This document shows positions 25,083-34,864 of a DNA stretch of 64,000 nt, one piece after another. Made by a program: the position numbers and the translations under genes. Numbering within the stretch: the first letter of the stretch is position 1; each line of letters opens with the position of its first letter. Origin of the DNA: G965200765 sp965203865 (lineage in GTDB: Bacteria > Pseudomonadota > Gammaproteobacteria > Arenicellales > JAJDZL01); contig OZ241916.1 of assembly GCA_965203865.1 (NCBI GenBank), positions 992,001 through 1,056,000 on the forward strand. Direction: 5' to 3'. The notes beneath the pieces are model-generated. The model ran no database searches, had not been told where the DNA came from, and was given only the letters and a program-made list of their open reading frames with translations.

Positions 25083-25781
25083 TGAATCTCCGTTCCAATC
25101 GGTGATTACTCCACCAGCGCTTATAACTACCGGAACCAGTGCCATCGTGTCATGTGCTTTCATAGTTGCTTCCATCACCACATCAATTTTTCCAGAAGCG
25201 AGTAAGCCGTATGCGTAGCAGTCGATTCCAAAGCGACGTCTTTTTGCTCTTTTAGTAACTGCATTGAATGCACGAAGCTCGGGTTCAGGAAACATATCAA
25301 TTGAAGTTGCAAATACAATTGAGTTTTCAAGTGCCTGGTGTTGATTGGTTGTGCAAGGTTCTCCTTGCAAAGTGGTTCGGTGATGCAGTGCACCAGACCA
25401 GCGTTCGCCAAGTGCGGGCGCATCAATAATTCCAACAACTGGAACTTTTTTGTACATCAGGCTAATCAGGATTCCGAAAGTAGGTATGCCATGAACAAAC
25501 GAGGTAGTACCGTCAATCGGGTCAATTGACCAAATCCAATCGTTGTGCATACCGTGGTTTCCAAGTTCTTCTCCAGAAAATCCGTGATCTTGATAGGATT
25601 TTTCAACCATAGACCTTGCGGTGTTCTCAATTTCAATATCCGCTTCGGTCACGTATGTACTGTCCTCTTTTTCCCTGATTCCCTGAAGCCGTTGATAGTG
25701 GTTGAGCGCAATCACCCGAGCCTGGTCAGCAATCGAGTTTGCAAAATCCAGAAATTCAGCTACTTCTTTCTTGTCTGGCAT
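24984..25781 (-). CDS. Inositol monophosphatase family, histidinol-phosphatase (HisN)-like
   Basis: 265 residues, full length. Metal-binding motifs are GEE (70-72), DPIDGT (87-92) and the C-terminal AHDTMALVPVV with its Asp. The GERWSGALHHRTT and CYAYGLLASGKIDVVMEA blocks match the HisN subgroup rather than SuhB. The expected reaction is hydrolysis of L-histidinol phosphate or another small phosphate ester with Mg2+. Its last 99 bases and the flank downstream of the stop recur as two fossils at 23186-23372 and 22409-22462. Confidence 0.88.
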   Translation of the reverse strand: MPDKKEVAEFLDFANSIADQARVIALNHYQRLQGIREKEDSTYVTEADIEIENTARSMVEKSYQDHGFSGEELGNHGMHNDWIWSIDPIDGTTSFVHGIPTFGILISLMYKKVPVVGIIDAPALGERWSGALHHRTTLQGEPCTTNQHQALENSIVFATSIDMFPEPELRAFNAVTKRAKRRRFGIDCYAYGLLASGKIDVVMEATMKAHDTMALVPVVISAGGVITDWNGDSITHDFKGRVLATANSKLHEDCLRIIEKNFFQV

Positions 25782-26138
25782 GAGGGTAATTTCAAGTTTT
25801 TCAGGGAATGTATTTCAACCAGGTGTAAATTGATAGGTATTGTCTGGCACTGGCAATTGGTCACGAGAGGATGCCAAGAAAAGTAATTATATAGTTAATT
25901 ATTTCAGCTTCCGGCAATTAGCAAGTTTTCCGGCTTTTTATCAGGCTTCTTCCAATACAGTCACTATCAACATATTTTACCGTTCGCCAGATTCATCCCT
26001 GCAAAACATTCCCATCATCGCTGAAACCATTCTCGACCGGTTCATGCAATCCTTGATTTTTATGCTTTTGCAGACTTATCATTCTGCCAATTGCGAGATT
26101 ATTCTTGATGGTATTGCTATTCAGCGACTGTATTTCCA

Positions 26139-26447
26139 ATGGCAATTACACTTGACCAGATTTCCTTATTGGTTTCGAATGGGGAATCTGAAGCTCTGGA
26201 GTTCAAGAAGGCGACAGGGAGCCGCAGAGAGGCTGCCCAAACACTTTGCGCAATGTTGAACCAGCAAGGCGGCTTGATACTGTTTGGAGTTTCACCGAAT
26301 GGCGAAATGGTTGGACCAAAAATTGGCTGGCGATAGAACAATTGAAGAATTAGTCGATTCTGAAAAATCCTTGTTGCTGCGATTAACGAATTGGATTGAT
26401 TGGAGAACAGGATTAGGGCGGACTCAAGCAATTCTGGGCGAGCATTG
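26139..26447 (+). pseudogene. AlbA_2/Schlafen-type DNA-binding protein, N-terminal relic
   Basis: The first 62 codons (LLVSNGESEALEFKKATGS...LCAMLNQQGGLILFGVSPNG) are the N-terminus of the AlbA_2 (divergent AAA-4) family. The frame stops at 26334-26336, while a neighbouring frame continues with GDRTIEELVDSEKSLLLRLTNWIDW up to about 26447, and the rest of the usual 200-400 residues is missing. A frameshift plus truncation make it non-functional. Confidence 0.65.
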
Positions 26448-26482
26448 ATAATAAATTGATTTCACTGTGAATTTTCGATTGA

Positions 26483-26492
26483 GGGGGGGGGG
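26483..26492 (+). repeat. Poly-G tract, 10 bases, upstream of the giant surface gene
   Basis: Ten consecutive G about 47 bases upstream of a perfect TATAAT (26539-26544). Its length is suited to slipped-strand changes that alter spacing of upstream promoter elements. Confidence 0.7.
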
Positions 26493-26538
26493 TGAAATAA
26501 CATTGAATCGCGAATGAATTTTGCCTGCCCGGATGGTT

Positions 26539-26544
26539 TATAAT
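26539..26544 (+). promoter_or_regulatory. Probable -10 box of the Calx-beta surface gene
   Basis: Perfect TATAAT preceded by TTT. No good -35 lies at 17 bp, so activator dependence is likely if it is real. Transcription from here would start near 26551, too close for the TTG at 26558 but suitable for the ATG at 26624. Confidence 0.4.
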
Positions 26545-26623
26545 AACGGACAGTTTCTTGGTCGTTCGGGGCCGGGGCAAGTTTGGTATTTTGTTAGTCA
26601 AAAGTATTTTCTGGTGTGCACCG

Positions 26624-29600
26624 ATGAAATTGAAATTGATATTGAACCTAGTTGAACCAATTGCTTGGCTTTGCAGTAGAAAGAGTTTTGCTGTATTGGC
26701 ATATAAATTAGCGAGAGGGGGGGGGGTATTCAGGAATACTTGCCTATTCGAAAGCCCGTCTCGCCGACCTGCGCTCACCAGACACATTGCCTGTTCGCTG
26801 GGGGCAGCGGCAATATCAGTATGCATGCTGTCTGATGCTGTTGCTAATATAACTGCGGAAGTTGTTCAATTTACCAGTCCGTCAGGAGTTAGTGGAAGTA
26901 GTATTTATGCAGACGTATTGGCAGCTAGCGGTGCGGAGATTGAGTTTACGGATTATCACCAGGGGTATAGTTCACAAGCTCTCAGCAACTATCAGCTCGT
27001 AAGTGCCCCATCTGGCCTCGAAATTACGAATGAGAGGACCACCCCCGATAGTTCCGACGAACTTTATTTAACTTTGAGATGGACCGGCTCCAGCAGAACT
27101 GTCGCGGCGGCTACAACAGTTACCGTTCAAATCCGCGGCAGGGCGTGGATTGGCAGCGGCGTAAACGCTAATCAATGGTATACCATAGGCTCCTTCACAA
27201 TCAATCCGACACCCAAGGAGCTGGTCACAAGCACCCCCACCAACAGCAGTACGGTCACGGAGGCGGGCAGCCAGTCGACGTTCACAGTGAAGCTGAGGGC
27301 GGCGCCGTCGGCGAATGTGACAGTCGCTGTTACCAGCGACGACACCACCGAGGGCAGTGTGTCGCCCAGCACGATGACCTTCACGACCATGAACTGGAGC
27401 ACTCCGCAGACGGTGACAGTAACGGGTGCCAGTGACAGTATGGCGGACGGCAGTGTGGACTGGAATGTTGAGCTCAATCCGGCGTCGCCTGGGACGGGCG
27501 GGGATAGCACTTATGACGGCTTGTCCAACGTGAATGTGGCGATGACCACCACCGACTTGCCTGTCTTTTCGATCGACTCGCCGAGCGTGACAGAGGGCAA
27601 CACCGGTTCGGCGACCATGACATTCACTGTGACGCTGAGTGCGTCGACCACGTCGCAGCTGACGGTGAACTACGCTCGGACGGGTGGCACAGCAACGTCG
27701 GGGACCGATTACACTGCGGTCACTGGCAGCACGCTGACGTTTGCAGCGAGTACCACGACTCTGACCCAGACGATTGCGGTGTCGGTGACGGGCGATACGA
27801 TGGCGGAGGGGAACGAGACGGTAGTGATTACGCTGAGCAATCCGTCGTCGGGCGCGGCGATTACGACGGCGATCGGCACCGGCACGATATTAGACGACGA
27901 CCGGGAATTTTCGATCGACTCGCCGAACGTGACGGAAGGCGACAGCGGTTCGGCGAACCTGGTGTTCACAGTGACGGTAACTCCGGTATCGTCGTCTCAG
28001 GTGACGGTGGACTACGCCGAGGGTGCCGGTAGTACGGCGACTTCAGGGACCGACTTCACGGCATCCACCGCCACCGGCACGCTGACGTTTCCGGCGAATA
28101 CGGCGACCCGGACGATTACCGTGTCGGTGACGGGCGAAACGGTGGCGGAGGGGTACGAGACGGTGGTGATTGCGCTGAGCAATCCGTCGGCTGGCACAGT
28201 AATTTCGGCGACGGCTGGCACGGGCACCGGCACGATAATAGACAACGACCTGACATTTTCGATCGACTCGCCGAGCGTGGCGGAGGGCGACAGCGGCTTC
28301 GGGAACAACCTGGTGTTCACGGTGACGCTGAGTGCGTCGGTTTCAGCGTCGCACACGGTCAACTACGGCGTTGATGTCAACGTGGCCCCAGGCAAGGCGA
28401 CTACTGGGGCCGACTTCGAATTCATCGGCAGTTTGCTGGGCACGCTGACGTTTGCGGCGGGGACGACGACCCAGACGATTACGGCGAGGGTGAGGGGCGA
28501 CACGGTGGACGAGGGCAACGAGACGGTTGTGGTCTTATTGCAAAGTAGTGCGACGGTCTTCATTTCGACGGGGACCGGCACCGGCACGATACTGGACGAC
28601 GACCCGAAATTCTCGATCGACTCGCCGAGCGTGACGGAGGGCGACAGCGGCTCGGTGAACATGACATTCACGGTGTCGCTGAGTGGAGCGAGGTCGGGCT
28701 CGTCGTCGCTGACGGTCGACTATGCGCAAACGGGCGGCACGGCGACTTCGGGGACCGACTACACGGCGGTCACCGCCGGCACGCTGACGTTTGCGACGGG
28801 GGTGACAACCCAGACGTTTACGGTGTCGGTGACGGGCGACACAACAGACGAGGCGGACGAGACAGTGGTGATTACGCTGAGCAATGCGACGACTGCCACG
28901 GGGATTTCGACGGCGACCGGCACCGGCACAATCCGGGACGACGACCCGAAATTCTCGATCGACTCGCCTACGGTGACGGAGGGCGGCAGCCCGGCGAACC
29001 TGGTGTTCACGGTGTCGCTGAGTGCGGCGAGCACGTCGCAGTTGACGGTGGACTACGCCCTTAGCGGCACGGCGACTTCAGGCACCGACTACACGGCTCC
29101 TGCGGGCACCACGCTGACGTTTGCAGCGAGTAGCACTAGCCAGACGATTACGGTGCCGGTAACGGATGACACTTTGGATGAGGCGAGCGAAACGGTGGTG
29201 GTTACGCTGAGCAATCCATCGGCCGCCACGGGGATCTCGACGGCGACCGGCACCGGCACGATACTGGACAACGACCCGCAATTCTCGATCGACTCGCCTA
29301 CGGTGACGGAGGGTGACAACAGCTCGGTGAACCTGGACTTCACCGTGACGCTGAGTGCGTCGAGCTCGTCGCAGCTCACGGTCGGCTACGCCCAGACGGG
29401 CGGCACGGCGACTTCGGGGACCGACTACACGGCGGTTGCCGCCAGTACGCTGACGTTTGCGGCGGGGACCACGAGCCAGACGATCAGGGTGTCGGTGACG
29501 GGGGACACGACTAACGAGGCTAACGAAACGGTGATCATCACGCTGAGCAATGCGACGGCGGGTGCGGGCATTTCTACGGCGGTTGGCACGGGCACAATCA

Positions 29601-32600
29601 CGGACAACGACACGCCGGGGTTTTCGGTCAACTCGCCAAGTGTAACGGAGGGTGACAGCAGTTCGCAGAACATGACGTTCACCGTGACGCTGAGTCCGGC
29701 CAGCTACCAGGCTACGACAGTGGACTATGCGACTACAACTACGGGCACGGCGACGGTGGCAACCGACTTCACGGCGACCTCCGGCACGCTGTCGTTTGGC
29801 ATAGGGGAAACGAGCAAGACGTTTACGGTGTCGGTGGCGGGAGACACGAATGACGATGGTGCGAGCGAGACCGTGGTGGTTCAACTGAGCAATGCGACGA
29901 CCGGTACGAACATTGCGACGGCGACTGGCACCGGCACGATCACAGACAACGACCCGAAATTCTCGATTGCCGATGCGAGCGCGACCGAGGGCGACAACAG
30001 CTCGGTGAATATGACCTTCACAGTGTCGCTGAGCGGGGCGGGTGCTTCGCAGTATACGGTCGACTACGCCAGTGCGGACGGGTCTACGAATGGTGCAACT
30101 GCCGGTACTGACTACACGGCGGTTTCCGGCACGCTGACGTTTGCGGCGGGGACGACGAGCCAGACAATTACAGTTTCGGTGACGGGCGACGCGATAAACG
30201 AAGCGAACGAGACGTTGACGGTCACGCTGAGCAGTCCGTCGGCCGGCACGGCGATAGCGGCGTCAAGCGCCAGCGCCACGGGTACGATAATAGACAACGA
30301 CACGCCGAACTTCTCAATTAATTCGCCGAGCGTGGCGGAGGGCGACAGCAGTACGACGAACCTGACGTTCACGGTTTCGCTGAGTCCGGCATCAGCAACC
30401 CAGGTGACGGTGGACTATGCGGATGCAGGCACTGGCACTGCGACGTCGGGAACCGACTACACGGCGGTCACTGGCAACACGCTGACGTTTGCGGCGGGGA
30501 CGACGAGCCAGACGTTTACGGTGTCGGTGTTGGGGGACGCGACGTACGAGTCGGACGAGACGGTGATTGCCACGCTGAGCAATGCGTCGACGGGAACGAA
30601 CATTGCGACGGCGAGCGGCACTGGCACAATCACCAACGACGATCCGGGGCTTTCGATCGCCAATACAAGCGTGACCGAGGGCGACAGCAGCTCGGTGAAC
30701 CTGGTGTTCACGGTGACGATGAGTCCGGCGGAGCCGGATGGGTCGGTGACGGTGAGCTACGCCAGTGCGGACGGATCTACGAATGGTGCAACTGCCGGTA
30801 CTGACTACACGGCGGTTTCTAGCACGCTGACGTTTGCTGCGAACGAGACGAGCAAGACGATTACAGTTTCGGTGACGGGCGACACGATGAACGAGCCGGA
30901 CGAGACGGTGACCGTCACGCTGAGTAGTCCGTCGGGGGCTGCCCTCGTGACGGCGAGCGCCACCGGGACAATTAGGGACAACGACACGCCGGGCTTTTCG
31001 ATCGACTCGCCGAGCGTGGCGGAGGGCGACACCGGCGATTCGAATGACCTGGTTTTCACGGTTTCGCTGAGTCCGGAGAGCTACCAGGCATCGGTGACGG
31101 TGAACTGGGCTGTTACGAGCGGTACGGCGACTTCGGGTACCGACTATACGGGCCCGGGATCTCCGGGAGCTACTTCCGGCACGCTGACGTTTGCAGCACC
31201 GAATAAGACGAGCCAGACGATTACGATGTCGGTGATGGGTGACCTGGATTTCGAGGAGAACGAGACCGTTGTGGTCACGCTGAGCGGTGCGTCGACAGGT
31301 ACGGCGATTGTGACTGCGAGTGGCACCGGGACAATTACCAACGAAGACCCGGGCATTTCGATTGATTCGCCGACTGTTGAAGAGGTCGACGAAGATGAGA
31401 CAGCCACGCTGACGTTCACCGTGACGCTGTCGCCGGCGCCGACGGCTCAGGTAACGGTGGACTATGCGGATGCAGGCACGGGCACGGCGGAGTCGGGAGT
31501 CGACTACACCGCGATTACTGCCGGCACGCTGACGTTTGCAGCGACTGAAACCAGCAAGACGATCGAAGTTTCAGTGATCGGAGATGTCCTTTCGGAGCCG
31601 GACGAGACGGTGGTGGTGACCCTGAGCAACCCGAACCCGCTGTACACGCTGGTGACCGCCAGCGGGACGGGCACCATAGAAGACAACGACGAGCTGGTTC
31701 AGGACGAGCTGGACATGGAGATTGTGACGGAGGTTGCACGCGAGGTTACCACGAGCGTAGTGACTGCGGTCAGCAATCGGGTAGCTTCGGTGGCTGGCGG
31801 CGCAGCGATTGCACCGCCGGTCAATGTGCCGTCGACTGGCGGGTTTGCGGACGGCGGCCTGCTTTCGATTCTGGCACATGCAGTGAAGCACGACCGCGAG
31901 CGAGACCGTGGACTGGAGCGTTCTGAAATGTCGCTGTACCGTTCGCTGGACGACGCGAGCTTCGTCTACTCGCCGAGCGCTCTGGGTGCGACCGGTGCTT
32001 CCGGCGGGGGGCATTCCGGCATTCTGACAGTGTGGGGTTCGGTTGACTATCGCAAGATGTCGGGAAGCGGCGAGGGTACGTTGACATGGGACGGCGAGCT
32101 GGCCTCTTTGAATATTGGCACCGATACGCTGAGCGAGTCCGGGGTTCTGGTCGGCGTGGCGGTCGGCGCGTCGAAGGGAAGCTTCGGCTATCAGGGCAGT
32201 ATCGGCGGCACCAGCGGTGTGCTGAAGATTCGGGTGAAGACGCTGAATCCCTATGTTGGCTGGTCGCTGTCGGAGTCGGCGAGCCTGTGGGCATCGGTCG
32301 GATACGGCAGGGGCAAGATCAACTACAACGACGAAGATACCGAGTCATCTTCCGGCAAGATGAAGCTGGCCAGTGCGGCTTTTGGTGGTCGCTATCGCCT
32401 GTTTTCGGCTGATGGTTCAGCAGACAGCCGTTTGATTCAGGTGGACCTCAAGGGCGAGGCCTGGGGTCTGCAGAACGAGGTCGAGGGGGACGAGCGGCGT
32501 CCCTTGGGTTCAAAGTCCCGTTCGCACGGGGTGCGCGTTGCGGTTGAGACGCATCGCAGCGGTGTGCTTGAATCCGGCGCTTCGCTGCTGCTGTCGGGCG

Positions 32601-33133
32601 AGGCCGGCGTACGCTGGGACGGCGGCGACGGCGACACCGGAACCGGCTTTGAGATGGGCGGCACAGCGAACTACGGCAATTCTGCGACTGGAATGAAGGT
32701 GGTTGCGACGACTCGCGTTTTGCTGGACCATGAAAGCGGCCGGAAGGAGTGGGGTGCCGGCTTGACTGTGGGGAGCCGAGTGGATGGTCGAGAGACCGGC
32801 ATGACCTACAGGTCTTCCCTGTCGCACGGGCAGGCGGAAAGCGGTGTCGACTCTCTCTGGGACAGCAGCGCTGCCAGTCGCACATCGTCCGAAGAGGATA
32901 GCTTGGCAACGCGTCTGGACGCGGAGGTCGGCTATCGATTCTATGGAAACAGCGGTCTGCACACGCCGTATGTTGGATTCGGAGCGGAAGACGGCAGCAG
33001 GCGCGACTACCGCGTCGGCATGCGCTACGCGGGCGGTTCAGCGATATCCTCGGGCCTGGAGTTCGAGCGTCGCGAAACGAAAAGCAAGCGGCCTGACCAC
33101 AGGGTTATGCTGACGGGACAGATGAACTGGTAG
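26624..33133 (+). CDS. Giant Calx-beta repeat surface protein with C-terminal autotransporter-like barrel
   Basis: The frame is open from a TTG at 26558; I prefer the ATG at 26624, giving about 2169 residues. An N-terminal basic stretch precedes a hydrophobic signal (IACSLGAAAISVCML) ending near SDAVA. One divergent beta-domain follows, then 12 Calx-beta repeats of about 340 bp each (first near 27568, last near 31357). They start FSIDSPSVTEGDS or a variant, contain TSGTDYTA and end GTGTI-D-D/N-D. From about 32020 the C-terminus alternates aromatic and small residues and ends in TGQMNW, fitting an outer-membrane beta-barrel. A 10-G tract (26717-26726) lies inside the 5' coding part. Base composition is far GC-richer than the neighbours. 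The likely role is calcium-dependent adhesion or a surface coat. Confidence 0.85.
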   Translation: MKLKLILNLVEPIAWLCSRKSFAVLAYKLARGGGVFRNTCLFESPSRRPALTRHIACSLGAAAISVCMLSDAVANITAEVVQFTSPSGVSGSSIYADVLAASGAEIEFTDYHQGYSSQALSNYQLVSAPSGLEITNERTTPDSSDELYLTLRWTGSSRTVAAATTVTVQIRGRAWIGSGVNANQWYTIGSFTINPTPKELVTSTPTNSSTVTEAGSQSTFTVKLRAAPSANVTVAVTSDDTTEGSVSPSTMTFTTMNWSTPQTVTVTGASDSMADGSVDWNVELNPASPGTGGDSTYDGLSNVNVAMTTTDLPVFSIDSPSVTEGNTGSATMTFTVTLSASTTSQLTVNYARTGGTATSGTDYTAVTGSTLTFAASTTTLTQTIAVSVTGDTMAEGNETVVITLSNPSSGAAITTAIGTGTILDDDREFSIDSPNVTEGDSGSANLVFTVTVTPVSSSQVTVDYAEGAGSTATSGTDFTASTATGTLTFPANTATRTITVSVTGETVAEGYETVVIALSNPSAGTVISATAGTGTGTIIDNDLTFSIDSPSVAEGDSGFGNNLVFTVTLSASVSASHTVNYGVDVNVAPGKATTGADFEFIGSLLGTLTFAAGTTTQTITARVRGDTVDEGNETVVVLLQSSATVFISTGTGTGTILDDDPKFSIDSPSVTEGDSGSVNMTFTVSLSGARSGSSSLTVDYAQTGGTATSGTDYTAVTAGTLTFATGVTTQTFTVSVTGDTTDEADETVVITLSNATTATGISTATGTGTIRDDDPKFSIDSPTVTEGGSPANLVFTVSLSAASTSQLTVDYALSGTATSGTDYTAPAGTTLTFAASSTSQTITVPVTDDTLDEASETVVVTLSNPSAATGISTATGTGTILDNDPQFSIDSPTVTEGDNSSVNLDFTVTLSASSSSQLTVGYAQTGGTATSGTDYTAVAASTLTFAAGTTSQTIRVSVTGDTTNEANETVIITLSNATAGAGISTAVGTGTITDNDTPGFSVNSPSVTEGDSSSQNMTFTVTLSPASYQATTVDYATTTTGTATVATDFTATSGTLSFGIGETSKTFTVSVAGDTNDDGASETVVVQLSNATTGTNIATATGTGTITDNDPKFSIADASATEGDNSSVNMTFTVSLSGAGASQYTVDYASADGSTNGATAGTDYTAVSGTLTFAAGTTSQTITVSVTGDAINEANETLTVTLSSPSAGTAIAASSASATGTIIDNDTPNFSINSPSVAEGDSSTTNLTFTVSLSPASATQVTVDYADAGTGTATSGTDYTAVTGNTLTFAAGTTSQTFTVSVLGDATYESDETVIATLSNASTGTNIATASGTGTITNDDPGLSIANTSVTEGDSSSVNLVFTVTMSPAEPDGSVTVSYASADGSTNGATAGTDYTAVSSTLTFAANETSKTITVSVTGDTMNEPDETVTVTLSSPSGAALVTASATGTIRDNDTPGFSIDSPSVAEGDTGDSNDLVFTVSLSPESYQASVTVNWAVTSGTATSGTDYTGPGSPGATSGTLTFAAPNKTSQTITMSVMGDLDFEENETVVVTLSGASTGTAIVTASGTGTITNEDPGISIDSPTVEEVDEDETATLTFTVTLSPAPTAQVTVDYADAGTGTAESGVDYTAITAGTLTFAATETSKTIEVSVIGDVLSEPDETVVVTLSNPNPLYTLVTASGTGTIEDNDELVQDELDMEIVTEVAREVTTSVVTAVSNRVASVAGGAAIAPPVNVPSTGGFADGGLLSILAHAVKHDRERDRGLERSEMSLYRSLDDASFVYSPSALGATGASGGGHSGILTVWGSVDYRKMSGSGEGTLTWDGELASLNIGTDTLSESGVLVGVAVGASKGSFGYQGSIGGTSGVLKIRVKTLNPYVGWSLSESASLWASVGYGRGKINYNDEDTESSSGKMKLASAAFGGRYRLFSADGSADSRLIQVDLKGEAWGLQNEVEGDERRPLGSKSRSHGVRVAVETHRSGVLESGASLLLSGEAGVRWDGGDGDTGTGFEMGGTANYGNSATGMKVVATTRVLLDHESGRKEWGAGLTVGSRVDGRETGMTYRSSLSHGQAESGVDSLWDSSAASRTSSEEDSLATRLDAEVGYRFYGNSGLHTPYVGFGAEDGSRRDYRVGMRYAGGSAISSGLEFERRETKSKRPDHRVMLTGQMNW
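26717..26726 (+). repeat. Poly-G tract, 10 bases, inside the 5' coding region
   Basis: Encodes part of A-R-G-G-G-V before the signal-peptide core. Gain or loss of one G would shift the frame and end translation early, giving on/off switching. The present length is in frame with the repeats. Confidence 0.75.
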
Positions 33134-33150
33134 GAATAAGGAATCAGTAT

Positions 33151-33185
33151 AAGCCTTCTGCAATATCCGGTTGCAGAAGGCTTTT
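33151..33185 (+). terminator. Strong hairpin terminator after the giant surface gene
   Basis: Perfect 13-bp stem AAGCCTTCTGCAA / TTGCAGAAGGCTT with a 7-base loop, 17 bases after the stop. Only a short T run follows, so termination efficiency is uncertain. Confidence 0.75.
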
Positions 33186-33661
33186 CAAGTTGAATCTGTA
33201 AAAAGTCGAAGGCGTTTCGGTGAGTGTATCGTCGCAGGCATGCTTGAGTGTAGAGACGCGCATTTCATTGTTATAGCAAGTGGTCAGTGGTGACTGTTGA
33301 CATTGCATAGTGTTTCCCGGCAATTCCAGCGTAGCTCCCGATTTCATAATGTGAATATTTTGCAATCAAATACTCGTGGACACTAAACACTAAGAGTCAC
33401 AGTCAAGTGCTAACGATGGTGATGGTATTCTAATCCTTGACACGACAGGAGATAGGATTTTAGCTATATTGGCCATGGTGTTCAATTCAGGATGAATCTC
33501 AGAATAGGGGAACAGTCAATAATTAGCATTTACAAAAATAATTCTCGGAAAGACAAAAAGGTTCCCCGAAAATTAAATGATTGAGTTGCTTCCGAAGATT
33601 AGCGGATAGCCAGATCCCGAGTCAGCTGCATCGCTATCTCTAGCAAGAGCTGTTTTATTTT
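33186..33661. other. Spacer with no supportable gene
   Basis: About 475 bases between terminator and small ORF. A stretch near 33345-33385 (TGTGAAT...ATCAAATAC..GGACACT) resembles 51325-51375, indicating shared debris, but no gene is visible. Confidence 0.35.
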
Positions 33662-33829
33662 ATGCCATATACACTGGGGCAGGGTGAACTGGCAGACAAA
33701 ATTGAGCGTTCTGTTGAACTTGCAATTGAAAGCGAAATACTTGCACCTGATATATACTGTTGGGCATTATTCATGTTGGAACCGAAGAATTTGGTTCGGC
33801 AGTCATTCAAAAAACTGGAAGATATTTGA
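33662..33829 (+). CDS. Small ORF, 55 aa, unrecognised
   Basis: Frame MPYTLGQGELADKI followed by helical, charged sequence ending SFKKLEDI. It ends 18 bp before asd. Codon composition looks coding and it could be the 3' end of a lost gene. No family recognised and no clear ribosome binding site. Confidence 0.3.
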   Translation: MPYTLGQGELADKIERSVELAIESEILAPDIYCWALFMLEPKNLVRQSFKKLEDI

Positions 33830-33847
33830 ATTAAAAGCGAAACAGGA

Positions 33848-34864
33848 ATGAATCAAGAATTTAATATAGCAGTAGTTGGCGCCGTTGGCGTTGTTGGGGA
33901 ATCAATGATGTCCATACTTGAAGAGCGCAATTTTCCTGTAAACAACATATATCCGCTTGGAAGCGAACGATCTGCTGGTACAAGATTACGTTTTCGGGAC
34001 ACGGAAGTTAGTGTTGGCTTGCTTTCCGAGTTTGATTTTTCCAAGGTTGACTTCGGTTTGTTTTCGGCAGGTGCCAGTGTTTCTGATGTCTATGCCCCGC
34101 TAGCCCAAAAAACTGGGTGTACTGTGGTTGACAACACCTCGCGCTTTCGATATGACCCAGATATTCCGCTTGTGGTTCCGGAAGTCAATCCTCAGGCACT
34201 GGACAACCATGGCGGTATTATTGCAAATCCGAACTGCTCTACAATTCAGATGGTGGTTGCCTTGAAGCCCATTTACGATGCAGTTGGCATTGACCGGCTC
34301 AATGTTTGTACTTATCAATCTGTATCGGGTGCAGGACGTGCCGGTTTGCATGAGTTGGCGGACCAGACTACAGCATTGTTGAACGGCAAAGAGCCTGAAA
34401 TTACCAAGTGTCCGAAGCAAATCGCTTTTAACGCTGTACCGCATATTGATGTATTCATGGACAACGGATATACCAAGGAAGAAATGAAAATGGTCTGGGA
34501 AACTCAGAAAATTCTGGGTGATACTTCAATTCGTGTCAATCCGACTACAGTACGGATTCCGGTGTTTTTTGGGCACTCAGAAGCACTTCATATTGAGACA
34601 AAAGAAAAAATTTCTGCCTCTGATGCTCGCGAATTGCTTGGCAGAACAGAAGGAATAACAGTGGTAGACGACCCTGAAGAGTTTGGCTATCCTACGGCTG
34701 TTACGGATGCAGCGAACCGGGACGATGTTTTTGTGGGGAGAATTCGCGAAGACATTTCTCATGAGCGAGGCTTGGACATGTGGGTGGTGTCCGACAACGT
34801 GAGAAAGGGGGCCGCACTCAATAGCGTTCAGATTGCCGAACACCTCGTACAAAACGCACATTGA
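33848..34864 (+). CDS. asd: Aspartate-semialdehyde dehydrogenase
   Basis: 338 residues. It reduces aspartyl phosphate to aspartate semialdehyde with NADPH, a step toward lysine/diaminopimelate, threonine and methionine. The N-terminal dinucleotide motif is VVGAVGVVGESM; the catalytic cysteine is C130 in NPNCSTIQ; the substrate-binding H-S-E block FGHSEALHIET follows. It overlaps the fimV-like start by 4 bp, and the asd-fimV-truA order is the standard gammaproteobacterial one. Confidence 0.97.
   Translation: MNQEFNIAVVGAVGVVGESMMSILEERNFPVNNIYPLGSERSAGTRLRFRDTEVSVGLLSEFDFSKVDFGLFSAGASVSDVYAPLAQKTGCTVVDNTSRFRYDPDIPLVVPEVNPQALDNHGGIIANPNCSTIQMVVALKPIYDAVGIDRLNVCTYQSVSGAGRAGLHELADQTTALLNGKEPEITKCPKQIAFNAVPHIDVFMDNGYTKEEMKMVWETQKILGDTSIRVNPTTVRIPVFFGHSEALHIETKEKISASDARELLGRTEGITVVDDPEEFGYPTAVTDAANRDDVFVGRIREDISHERGLDMWVVSDNVRKGAALNSVQIAEHLVQNAH

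Noticed and set aside
25840..26259. 139-codon plus-strand frame before the AlbA_2 relic
   Set aside because: It overlaps the recognisable AlbA_2 frame in another register and has no family features.
29078..29884. Several minus-strand frames within the Calx-beta gene (e.g. 268 codons here)
   Set aside because: They repeat with the period of the plus-strand repeats and arise from GC-rich codon bias; the plus-strand frame explains the region.
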